Made by a program: the position numbers and the translations under genes. A stretch of 8,905 nucleotides of DNA from an uncultured Spirochaetales bacterium (GTDB lineage Bacteria > Spirochaetota > Spirochaetia > Sphaerochaetales > Sphaerochaetaceae). Position 1 is the first letter of the stretch. Each line of letters starts with the position of its first letter. This document shows, piece by piece, positions 1 to 5,802 of the stretch. Location of the stretch: contig CASEZU010000054.1 of NCBI GenBank assembly GCA_949292445.1, forward strand, positions 1 through 8,905. The letters are read 5' to 3'. A model generated the notes under the pieces. That model did not search any database, was not told the DNA's origin, and worked only from the letters and a program-made list of their open reading frames with translations.

Positions 1-255
1 AGCTTCCACTCCGGCAAGCGTGCTCCATTTCTGTCCTTTCCGGTAGTCCGGAGCATATACCGTCGTGACATTGTATCCTTTCAACGCTTCTTCCATCCTC
101 TCCCTCTCATGTCCTGTGACGACGATGACGCTGCTTGTGAATGAAAGAGCAGCATCCAGAGCGGACAGCACGAGCGGCCGTCCTCTGAACGGCAGAAGCA
201 GCTTGTTCGAGCCCATCCTCTCTGAGAGACCGGCGGCGAGAAGTATTACAGTCAT
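1..255 (-). CDS. MobA/MocA-like nucleotidyltransferase, N-terminal part (cut by window edge)
   Basis: The reverse complement from the ATG at 255 stays open to base 1, giving 85 residues with no stop, so the gene continues outside the window. It begins MTVILLAAGLSERMGSNKLL, the nucleotide-binding signature LAAGxSxRMGxxK of the MobA-like NTP transferase family. This is followed by a beta strand (residues about 43-48, VIVVTG) of a Rossmann-like fold. Known members attach CMP or GMP to molybdenum cofactor (MocA, MobA) or act on other small substrates. The fragment cannot tell these apart, and no molybdoenzyme gene is visible nearby. No good Shine-Dalgarno sits before the ATG (AGGA is only 2 bases away). 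A -10-like TACAAT (268-263) would place the transcript start at about the ATG, so leaderless translation is possible. It is divergent from the gene starting at 308. Confidence 0.82.
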   Translation of the reverse strand, partial: MTVILLAAGLSERMGSNKLLLPFRGRPLVLSALDAALSFTSSVIVVTGHERERMEEALKGYNVTTVYAPDYRKGQKWSTLAGVEA

Positions 256-262
256 ATTCCTG

Positions 263-277
263 ATTGTATGCTACAAT
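263..277. promoter_or_regulatory. Symmetric divergent promoter / inverted repeat between two divergent genes
   Basis: The intergenic region contains ATTGTA-TGC-TACAAT, a perfect inverted repeat with 6-base arms. On the plus strand it reads TGCTACAAT, an extended -10 element (TGnTAnAAT) at 269-277. It predicts a start near 284, about 24 bases before the ATG at 308, which has AAGGA at 296-300. On the minus strand the other arm gives TACAAT (268-263), predicting a start near 256, next to the ATG at 255. No convincing -35 hexamer is visible for either direction. The palindrome could equally be an operator. The repeat is seen directly; its promoter role is inference. Confidence 0.45.
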
Positions 278-307
278 GGCCGCATGCGGAACAGTAAGGA
301 TCTTTCG

Positions 308-1015
308 ATGCTCATCGGCCTTGTCTCACGGGTGAGGGAGAATCCCCGGGAGGATCTCGACGACGCGCTTTTCTATACCATCATCCGTGCATGCTGGCTG
401 GGAAAGGAAGTCAGGACCAGAGAAGGGGTGACGGAAGATCATGGAAAGAAGTATCTCCGTACATTTCTTTCCCCGGGAGACGGGAAATGGATTCCTCTCA
501 GGAGGCTCCTGCTGGATTTCACGGAGAAGTATGTGATGCTCGACGGCTTCATGCTGGACGATGTGATCATCGAGAAGGGATTTGTCGAGGAACTGCTCTC
601 TGCCATCGATGACAGTACAATGACAGCCGTGGCTGATGATATCTCATCATATGAAAGCGAGGCTGCTGCTGTGACTGAAGAGGCCCTGCCTTTGTTTCCC
701 GATATGAGAAAATGGAACACCGGGGCTGTGCTGACTGCCGGGAGGGTTTTATATGGAGATGGCAGCAGGGCAAAGGAGAGGCTCGCGGCGGTTTACAGGA
801 ATGTGCTGGAAAAGGCTGCCGCGGCAGGATACCGCACGCTCTCGATAGCTCCGCTCTCGGATTATCCTGCAAGCCTGGAAGGGAACATAGCAGCCTCCAG
901 TGTCAGCATATTCTTCTCGCTGCACCCTGAGGTGCCCATGGCTGTTACGTTCGTTCTTCCCGATGAGGAGAGCCTACGCCGTTTTCTCGTCCCTCCTGAG
1001 CATGAGGATGAATGA
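308..1015 (+). CDS. Hypothetical protein with macro-domain-like C-terminal half
   Basis: This is a 235-residue soluble protein. I chose the ATG at 308 because AAGGA (296-300) lies 7 bases upstream. The frame is open back to 65, but that part is antisense to the nucleotidyltransferase gene. Another in-frame ATG at 284 lacks a ribosome binding site. Residues 141-227 follow the second half of a macro (ADP-ribose-binding) fold: VLTAGRVLYGDG, then helix AKERLAAVYRNVLEKA, strand TLSIAPLS, helix NIAASSVSIFF, and a last strand VPMAVTFVLPDEE. The first half of a typical macro domain, with the NAAN and GGGV loops that hold ADP-ribose, is not recognisable. Residues 1-130 are acidic and unfamiliar, with only a faint SseB-like flavour. 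Function is unknown; it may be a degenerate macro protein. There is no signal peptide or membrane segment. Its 3' end overlaps the convergent DUF1275 gene by 42 bases. Confidence 0.7.
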   Translation: MLIGLVSRVRENPREDLDDALFYTIIRACWLGKEVRTREGVTEDHGKKYLRTFLSPGDGKWIPLRRLLLDFTEKYVMLDGFMLDDVIIEKGFVEELLSAIDDSTMTAVADDISSYESEAAAVTEEALPLFPDMRKWNTGAVLTAGRVLYGDGSRAKERLAAVYRNVLEKAAAAGYRTLSIAPLSDYPASLEGNIAASSVSIFFSLHPEVPMAVTFVLPDEESLRRFLVPPEHEDE

Positions 1016-1660
1016 AAGAAGAAGGAGCGCTGAAGAGGCCCAGATGGCTCTGAGTCCGAGGTGCTCCGAGAGCACAGTACCCAGTCCTGCTCCCAGCGCG
1101 AAGACAAGTATCACAAGGGCGTAATAACCTGCTTTCCTCAGGCTTTCCCCGTCTTTTGCCGTGATGTATCCGGAGAGGCTCTCCATGCATGATTTGAGAT
1201 TGCCGATGCACATCGTGCTTGCATATGCATAACCGCGTACCTTCCGGAATGCCTCCACCTGCATGGCGCATGAGAATGATACGATTGCGTTCGCAGCTCT
1301 GGACAGCTCTGACGGAATGAATGCCACCGCGGCAAGGAGCAGTATCTCCGCTGCGACAATCCAGTGCCGCCAGTGGAGCCTGCCGCTTTTTCCTCTTAGC
1401 CTCTCACGGAGCAGCGCTGTTGCCAGAAGTCCCAGGGCATAAGCGGTTATCGGGATGATGTAGGAAACCGCCCGTCTCCAGTCTGCGGAGAAGAGCGATC
1501 CGGAAAGCAGAACGATGTTTCCTGTCTGCGCATTGGCGAAGACGCCGCCGCGCGTTATGTAGGTGTAGGCATCCTGCAGGCCGCCGGAGAGCGTGATGAG
1601 GATCATCACAGGAATGCTCTCCGAAGCCTGCACAGCCTTATTTCTGTATCTTCCTTGCAT
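974..1660 (-). CDS. DUF1275 (YoaK-type) membrane protein
   Basis: This 228-residue integral membrane protein has about six hydrophobic segments (roughly residues 17-35, 47-55, 66-84, 99-116, 121-134 and 178-224, the last covering two). Family signatures are GGLQDAYTYITRGGVFANAQ then TGN at 46-48, and the second internal copy CAMQVEAFRKVRG with STMCIGNLKS at 149-158. This is the DUF1275/YoaK pattern. The family's biochemical role is not established; a transporter-like function is often assumed. The ATG at 1660 gives the NKAVQASESIP lead-in seen in relatives, but its ribosome binding site is poor. An ATG at 1606 is the alternative. The start lies inside the end of glgP (23-base overlap), so it is probably co-transcribed and translationally coupled. 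The stop lies 42 bases inside the 3' end of the plus-strand gene, and no terminator separates them. Confidence 0.87.
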   Translation of the reverse strand: MQGRYRNKAVQASESIPVMILITLSGGLQDAYTYITRGGVFANAQTGNIVLLSGSLFSADWRRAVSYIIPITAYALGLLATALLRERLRGKSGRLHWRHWIVAAEILLLAAVAFIPSELSRAANAIVSFSCAMQVEAFRKVRGYAYASTMCIGNLKSCMESLSGYITAKDGESLRKAGYYALVILVFALGAGLGTVLSEHLGLRAIWASSALLLLSFILMLRRDEKTA

Positions 1661-4163
1661 CTTCAAGGACCGTATCTCCAGATGATCTTCTGACCTTGCA
1701 GGGCTTGATGTGCCAGATATCGTCAGCGTACTCCCTGATTGTCCTGTCAGATGAGAACTTCGCGGAGGAGGCGATGTTGAGCACTGCCTTCCTGTTCCAT
1801 CCGGCGGGGTCTGCCTTGTAGAGCATTGTCGCGCTCTCATGCACATCGTGGTACATCCTGAGATCCGCCATGAGGAAATACCTGTCATTGCCGCTGCCGA
1901 AGATGGATTCCTTCAGCGCGCTGAAGATGTCGGGCTCATTGATTGAGAAGAATCCGGAATCGACGAGCTCGATCATCGCCTTGATCTCGGGGTCCTTCTC
2001 CATCCACTCGGATGCCTTGTATCCGGAGGCTGCGAGGGAGGCTATCTCATCCTCTGTGTGTCCGAAGATGAAGATGTTGTCCTTGCCGACTTCCTCCGCG
2101 ATCTCGACATTCGCACCGTCGAGCGTTCCGACAGTGAGGGCTCCGTTGAACATGAACTTCATGTTTCCGGTGCCCGAGGCCTCAGTTCCGGCTGTCGATA
2201 TCTGCTCGGAGATGTTTGTCGCCGGGATTACGGCCTCTGCCATCGTCACGCGGTAGTCGGGCATGAAGTAGACCTTGAGCTTGTCGCGGACCGTCCTGTC
2301 GCTGGAGATGACCTTGGCGATGTTGTTGATGAACTTGATGATGAGCTTTGCGTTGATGTATCCGGGAGCAGCCTTGCCTCCGAAGAGGAATGTCGTGGGC
2401 TGGAATGCCTCAAGATACTGGCTGTCAGTCTTCATCCTGTTGTAGATCATCAGGATGTTGAGCGCATTGAGAAGCTGTCTCTTGTACTCATGGATTCTCT
2501 TCACCTGGACATCGATGAGCGTCGAGGTGTCGAGGATGTATCCGGTGTCCTTCTTGAGGAAGCGTGCGGCATTCTCCTTTGCCAGAGTCTTCACGCGGGC
2601 GAACTTCTCCACGAATGCAGAATCATCTGCGAATTTCTTCAGGTCTGCTATGCGGTCATAGTCAGTGATCCACTTGTCTCCGATCGCCTCTGTTATGAGC
2701 GAGGAGAGGGAGGGGTTGGCATCGAGGAGCCAGCGGCGCTGCGTGATTCCGTTCGTCTTGTTGTTGAAGCGTTCCGGGAAGATGGTGCTGAACTCTGGAA
2801 ACATATCCTTCCTGAGAAGTTCCGAGTGAAGCGCTGCGACGCCGTTTGTCGAGTGGGAGCCTATAATGGAAAGGTTCGCCATCCTCACCATCTTGGGGTT
2901 GGATTCCTCGATGATGGAGACCTTTGCGATCTTGTCTCCCTGCATCGGGAAGAACGAGACTGCGTGGTCAAGGAAGCGCTGGTTGATCTCGTAGATGATC
3001 TGCATGTGCCTCGGAAGGAGCTTCTCGATCATCGGCAGCGGCCACTTCTCGAGAGCTTCCGGCATCAGGGTGTGGTTGGTGTAGCCCATTGTCTTTACAG
3101 TGATGTCCCATGCCTCGTCCCATCCAAGTCCTTCCTGGTCGATGAGGAGCCTCATGAGCTCGGGAACTGCAAGTGACGGATGTGTGTCATTGAGCTGGAT
3201 CGCAGCGATATCAGGGAATGTCTTCCAGTCATATGTGCCGGTTCTCTTGAATCTCCTGACGATATCCTGCAGGGAGCAGGAGACGAAGAAGTACTGCTGC
3301 TTGAGCCTGAGCTCCTTGCCAAGATAGAGCGTGTCATTCGGATAGAGGACCTGGGAGATGTTCTCAGCATTGATCTTGCTCCTGACAGCTTCTGTATAGT
3401 CTCCGGAGTTGAACTCCTCGAAGGAGAATCCCTCCGGTGACTGGGCTGACCAGAGGCGGAGCGTGTTCACTGTCTTTCCGCCGTAACCTACGATCGGAGT
3501 GTCATAGGCAATGCCGTTGACTGTCTCTGCCGGAATCCAGCGGAAGAAATCCTTGCCGTTTTCCCTTATCTGCCTCACATCGCCGCCGAAGTATACGGGA
3601 TAGACGAGATCAGGTCTCTTGAGCTCCCACGGGTTGCCGTCCTTGAGCCAGTTATCCGGGTATTCGACCTGCTGCCCGTTCCTTATCTGCTGGCGGAAGA
3701 TGCCGTAGTTGTATCTTATTCCATAGCCATATGCCGGATACTCGAGTGTCGCGAGGGAATCGAGGAAACATGCCGCAAGGCGTCCCAGTCCTCCGTTCCC
3801 GAGTCCTGCATCGGGTTCCACGTCCGCAAGCTCCTCGAGTGTGTATCCCAGTGATGAGAGCGCCTCGCGTACAGGTTTCTCAAGGCCGAGGTTGATGATG
3901 TTGTTCGTCATCGCCCTGCCCATGAGGAACTCGAGCGAGAGATAGTAGACTCTCTTTGAGTGCTTTGCCCTCTGTGTCTTTCTCGACAGATCCCACTGAT
4001 GGATGATCCTGTCACGTATTGCATATGCGAGTGCCTGATAGCGTCCTTCCGGGGTTGTGTGATAGACATCCGCATCGAGGTTGTATTTCAGCTGCTCCGC
4101 AAAATCCTGAGCAATGTCAGTCTTTGTGCGGCCGTAGCGTGTATTCGGTGATTTCTCAGCCAT
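1638..4163 (-). CDS. glgP: Glycogen/starch/maltodextrin phosphorylase
   Basis: This enzyme is an 841-residue GT35 alpha-glucan phosphorylase, normal length for the family. It uses pyridoxal phosphate to split alpha-1,4-glucans with phosphate, releasing glucose-1-phosphate in the cytoplasm. Residues 73-83 (YYLSLEFLMGR), 119-132 (AGLGNGGLGRLAAC), 323-331 (QLNDTHPSL) and 555-562 (KRIHEYKR) are family hallmarks. The cofactor site EASGTGNMKF (661-670) carries the PLP-binding lysine K669. The C-terminal core ends near DDIWHIKP (814-821), followed by about 20 extra charged residues. The ATG at 4163 follows GGGAG with a 6-base gap. A sigma-70-type promoter and a hairpin lie upstream. No other glycogen gene is in the window, so the natural substrate (glycogen or imported maltodextrin) is open. 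It is followed by and overlaps a DUF1275 gene. Confidence 0.97.
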   Translation of the reverse strand: MAEKSPNTRYGRTKTDIAQDFAEQLKYNLDADVYHTTPEGRYQALAYAIRDRIIHQWDLSRKTQRAKHSKRVYYLSLEFLMGRAMTNNIINLGLEKPVREALSSLGYTLEELADVEPDAGLGNGGLGRLAACFLDSLATLEYPAYGYGIRYNYGIFRQQIRNGQQVEYPDNWLKDGNPWELKRPDLVYPVYFGGDVRQIRENGKDFFRWIPAETVNGIAYDTPIVGYGGKTVNTLRLWSAQSPEGFSFEEFNSGDYTEAVRSKINAENISQVLYPNDTLYLGKELRLKQQYFFVSCSLQDIVRRFKRTGTYDWKTFPDIAAIQLNDTHPSLAVPELMRLLIDQEGLGWDEAWDITVKTMGYTNHTLMPEALEKWPLPMIEKLLPRHMQIIYEINQRFLDHAVSFFPMQGDKIAKVSIIEESNPKMVRMANLSIIGSHSTNGVAALHSELLRKDMFPEFSTIFPERFNNKTNGITQRRWLLDANPSLSSLITEAIGDKWITDYDRIADLKKFADDSAFVEKFARVKTLAKENAARFLKKDTGYILDTSTLIDVQVKRIHEYKRQLLNALNILMIYNRMKTDSQYLEAFQPTTFLFGGKAAPGYINAKLIIKFINNIAKVISSDRTVRDKLKVYFMPDYRVTMAEAVIPATNISEQISTAGTEASGTGNMKFMFNGALTVGTLDGANVEIAEEVGKDNIFIFGHTEDEIASLAASGYKASEWMEKDPEIKAMIELVDSGFFSINEPDIFSALKESIFGSGNDRYFLMADLRMYHDVHESATMLYKADPAGWNRKAVLNIASSAKFSSDRTIREYADDIWHIKPCKVRRSSGDTVLEDARKIQK

Positions 4164-4175
4164 AATCGTCTCCCT

Positions 4176-4192
4176 GCCCGCTGATAGCGGGC
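4176..4192 (-). promoter_or_regulatory. GC-rich hairpin in the glgP leader, abutting the ribosome binding site
   Basis: GCCCGCT-GAT-AGCGGGC is a perfect 7-bp stem with a 3-base loop. In the glgP mRNA it ends exactly where the AGGGAG ribosome binding site (4175-4170) begins, 12 bases before the ATG. Predicted transcription starts near 4197, so the hairpin would be almost at the 5' end of the message. It could protect the mRNA, or affect ribosome access or protein binding. No U-run follows it, so it is not a terminator. Confidence 0.55.
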
Positions 4193-4203
4193 CAATCCGG
4201 TTT

Positions 4204-4233
4204 ATAATAGATATTTTTCGGCGGCATAGGCAA
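4204..4233 (-). promoter_or_regulatory. Predicted sigma-70 promoter of glgP
   Basis: On the minus strand, TTGCCT (4233-4228) and TATTAT (4209-4204) are separated by 18 bases. These match the -35 and -10 consensus at 4/6 and 5/6 positions. An A/T-rich stretch (about 4238-4250) lies just upstream of the -35, as an UP element would. The expected start near 4197 gives a leader of about 33 bases. Confidence 0.55.
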
Positions 4234-4260
4234 TAGCAGAAATTTTCTTAGCTGGATTGC

Positions 4261-4277
4261 TGTAGGTGTTGCCTACA
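4261..4277. repeat. Inverted repeat between the doc remnant and the glgP promoter
   Basis: TGTAGG-TGTTG-CCTACA has perfect 6-base arms. On the plus strand it is followed by ACTTTTTATTT, so it looks like a weak rho-independent terminator pointing right. No plus-strand gene precedes it, however. It lies about 28 bases upstream of the glgP -35, so an operator is the alternative. Its role is not determinable from the sequence. Confidence 0.3.
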
Positions 4278-4282
4278 ACTTT

Positions 4283-4638
4283 TTATTTCAATTTTGAAAA
4301 CATAAATGAATAAATAATTCCGTTAATGGAATTAAGATTGTTTTTTTCTGCAACAACTCCAAGATCTAGTTCTACCAGTTCGTTGTCTGTACATTCAATT
4401 CAAAGAAAGTGAGTATGACATATACTCCTATCCGCTTATTACCATCGACAAAAGCATGATTTGAGATAAGGGAGTATCCCAGCATAGCTCCTTTCTCTTC
4501 CTTTGTGGGGTATAAATCATTTCCACCAAATGTCTGAAATATTCCATTCAAGACAGAATTGAGCAGGTTATCATTCTAGATTTTCCTTCCATTGCAGCTT
4601 ACATAGGAGTTTTACCATATCGTCAGAAATCTGATCAT
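4283..4638 (-). pseudogene. doc: Broken Doc-type (Fic fold) toxin gene
   Basis: Reading three frames in turn gives a Doc/death-on-curing protein. An N-terminal piece (QISDDMVKLLCKLQ) starts at the ATG at 4638. The core runs 4572-4372 (DNLLNSVLNGIFQTFGGNDL onward) and includes the Fic motif HAFVDGNKR (4458-4432). A C-terminal piece ELVELDLGVVAEKN ends at the TAA at 4283. Frame changes occur near 4632, near 4572 (where the GGxxGIRD-type segment is also missing) and near 4390. Intact Doc proteins phosphorylate EF-Tu (known for P1 Doc), with the motif supplying the catalytic His and phosphate-binding Asn, Lys and Arg. Here no full-length protein can be made without several frameshifts. The start overlaps the antitoxin stop as ATGA, the classic phd-doc arrangement. 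It is AT-rich compared with glgP. Confidence 0.82.
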
Positions 4639-4870
4639 TTTGCTATTTCAAGAAATGCGGCGTTATGCTCTTTCAGAATCCTTGAGGCCACGAAACTGAT
4701 CTTCTCGTCATCCGTCATCTCTATGATTGGAGATTCTTCGATATTGAGGATATATTTTGGCTTGTTGTCCTCGTATATGAAGCCTTTCCGTGTTTGTCTG
4801 GAATCCTTGTGACATTGGAAAAGTTCTGGGCTGCGCTTATTGAGATGATTTCGTTCGGAGTTAATTTCAT
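4635..4870 (-). pseudogene. phd: Frameshifted Phd/YefM-type antitoxin gene
   Basis: From the ATG at 4870 (GAGG 5 bases upstream) the frame reads MKLTPNEIISISAAQNFSNV, the Phd/YefM DNA-binding start in which a short helix follows ISISAAQNFS. After a single-base loss near 4782-4788 the sequence continues in another frame as FIYEDNKPKYILNIEESP. It then runs through an acidic, helix-prone tail (MTDDEKISFVASRILKEHN) to the TGA at 4635. One added base would restore a 78-residue antitoxin. Phd-type proteins neutralise Doc through the C-terminal tail and repress their own operon through the N-terminal half. The toxin gene next to it is also broken, so the module as a whole is probably inactive. A sequencing error could explain this single shift but not all those in doc. 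Confidence 0.78.
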
Positions 4871-4885
4871 TTATTCCTCATAATA

Positions 4886-4902
4886 ACTAATCGAAAATTA
4901 GT
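4886..4902. promoter_or_regulatory. Palindrome upstream of phd, candidate autoregulatory operator
   Basis: ACTAAT-CGAAA-ATTAGT has perfect 6-base arms and lies 16 bases before the phd start. A -10-like TATTAT (4885-4880) directly adjoins it. Phd-type antitoxins bind palindromes overlapping their promoter, so this is a plausible operator. The repeat is seen directly; the function is inferred. Confidence 0.4.
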
Positions 4903-4996
4903 AAAAGATACAGAATATTGCTGCAATGGAAGGCATGAAATAAAACTTTCCTGGCATGCTTTGAAAGTGAGCGAGACATAGATTTCGCAGTCCCAT
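4898..4996 (-). CDS. Possible 32-residue small protein upstream of phd
   Basis: The ATG at 4996 is preceded by GGGGAGG with a 7-base gap to the start, the strongest ribosome binding site in the island. The frame gives 32 residues (MGLRNLCLAHFQSMPGKFYF and a hydrophobic tail) and stops inside the phd operator palindrome. I do not recognise it. It is antisense to the very start of the DUF4160 remnant only at their first bases. It could be a leader peptide, a remnant of a longer gene or chance. Confidence 0.22.
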   Translation of the reverse strand: MGLRNLCLAHFQSMPGKFYFMPSIAAIFCIFY

Positions 4997-5286
4997 GATT
5001 TATCCTCCCCTTGAAATTTCTCGAACAGCTGAAACTAGTGGATTATATTTATATGGAATAGTTATAAAGATGCTTTATGAGGCAGGGGGGGGGAAGCATA
5101 ATAAACCCCATGTTCATGTTGAGTACCTCTGTTGGCATTAATGGTGAGGTTCTAGCAGGTGTATTGCCAGAGAAGCAATATAGACTGGTGTCAGCATGGC
5201 TTGCATTGCATAAAGACGAGCTGTATGAGGCATGGAATAATGCTGTTCAGATGAAACAGATTTCCAAGATAAAGCCTCTAAGCTGA
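4995..5286 (+). pseudogene. Frameshifted DUF4160 gene
   Basis: Frame one, from the ATG at 4995, gives LYLYGIVIKMLYEAGGGKHN then KPHVHVEY, the DUF4160 start with its HxxPHxH motif. It meets a stop soon after, near 5135. The rest of the family profile continues in the next frame: SVGINGEVLAGVLPEKQYRL, then SAWLALHKDELYEAWNNA and KIKPLS, ending at 5286. The switch falls near 5125 and needs one extra base or a loss of 3n+2 bases. Relatives usually have several more residues here, so a small deletion is likely. DUF4160 genes commonly sit beside DUF2442 genes, as here, and the pair is considered a candidate toxin-antitoxin module, though function is unproven. No good ribosome binding site precedes 4995. 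A G9 run lies inside the reading frame. Confidence 0.75.
5085..5093 (+). repeat. Run of nine G in the DUF4160 gene
   Basis: Nine consecutive G occur in an otherwise AT-rich region, within the codons just before the KHNKPHVH motif. Such tracts change length by slipped-strand mispairing and are also prone to sequencing error. Loss of one G would join the two halves of the gene into one open frame of 96 codons, but would take the HxxPHxH motif out of frame. Confidence 0.6.
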
Positions 5287-5300
5287 GCGGGGGACAAAAG

Positions 5301-5594
5301 ATGTATTTTTCAAATGGATTTGTTTATGGAGGAACTCCGACTGAGCTGATGAAGATCACTAAGGTCAAGCCGTTGGATAATATGATTCTTCTTCTGACAT
5401 TCAGTTCTGGAGAGCAGCGGCTATATGATGCCAGCCAGCTTCTTAAGTATCCGGTGTTTCAGCCTTTGGAGGATAAGGAAGTATTCTCTCATCCTGAGCT
5501 TGATCATGGTGTGGTCACTTGGCTTAATGGAGAATTGGATATTGCTCCAGAATCTATGTATGAAAACAGCTATCCATATGTAGCAAGAGCATAA
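5301..5594 (+). CDS. DUF2442 protein, partner of DUF4160
   Basis: This is an intact 97-residue protein. The family pattern is clear: LMKITKVKPLDNMILLLTFS (16-35), GEQRLYDASQLLKYPVFQPL (37-56), HPELDHGVVTW then DIAPESMYENS near the end. DUF2442 is a small beta-rich domain related in arrangement to NikR-like and antitoxin-type partners; its biochemical role is not established. The start at 5301 is chosen because relatives begin with a similar MYFxNGxVYGG segment and GGGGG lies about 9 bases upstream. It follows the DUF4160 remnant by 14 bases, so the two formed an operon. With its partner broken, this gene may be an orphan. It has the same AT-rich base use as the rest of the island. Confidence 0.85.
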   Translation: MYFSNGFVYGGTPTELMKITKVKPLDNMILLLTFSSGEQRLYDASQLLKYPVFQPLEDKEVFSHPELDHGVVTWLNGELDIAPESMYENSYPYVARA

Positions 5595-5802
5595 AATAAT
5601 GATGCTTGTGCCTGCCGACGGTGAATGTGTATTTGCCAACTATCACATTCCTTCTGCAGGCCAAGTGCTGCCACGTCCGTATGTTCCGGTTCCCGCAAAG
5701 GTCAATCTCTGAAGTGTAGCTCTTCTGCCAGCTTTTGGGCTGAGATTTTCAAAGACGTTTTCATATGGTTCTTTCATAGTACTGCGGAATTTCTGAATAG
5801 CA
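5595..5802. other. Stretch without a confident gene
   Basis: This lies between the DUF2442 stop and the terminator hairpin. A plus-strand frame 5599-5712 gives 37 residues (MMLVPADGECVFANYHIPSA and a proline-rich end) starting 4 bases after the DUF2442 stop. On the minus strand 5777-5643 gives 44 residues beginning MKEPYENVFENLSP. Neither has a clear ribosome binding site and I recognise neither. Base composition is less AT-rich than the island, so this may be the remains of another gene. No RNA gene is visible. Confidence 0.4.

Noticed and set aside
65..307. Longer start for the macro-like gene from the ATG at 65
   Set aside because: This part is antisense to a clear nucleotidyltransferase start on the other strand. 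The ATG at 308 has a good ribosome binding site, so the upstream open frame is chance.
1661..1888. Longer start for the DUF1275 gene at 1888
   Set aside because: The extra residues lie in a shifted frame of glgP and show no DUF1275 similarity; the family lead-in begins near 1660.
2058..3176. A 372-codon plus-strand open frame opposite glgP
   Set aside because: It is wholly antisense to the highly conserved glycogen phosphorylase core, with no ribosome binding site and no family resemblance. It is explained by the codon bias of glgP.
4261..4277. Terminator of the doc transcript
   Set aside because: The T-run follows the hairpin on the opposite strand from doc, so it does not suit that transcript. 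It was kept only as an inverted repeat.
5643..5777. 44-codon minus-strand frame beginning MKEPYENVF
   Set aside because: It has no ribosome binding site, no recognised family, and lies between a terminator and convergent genes.
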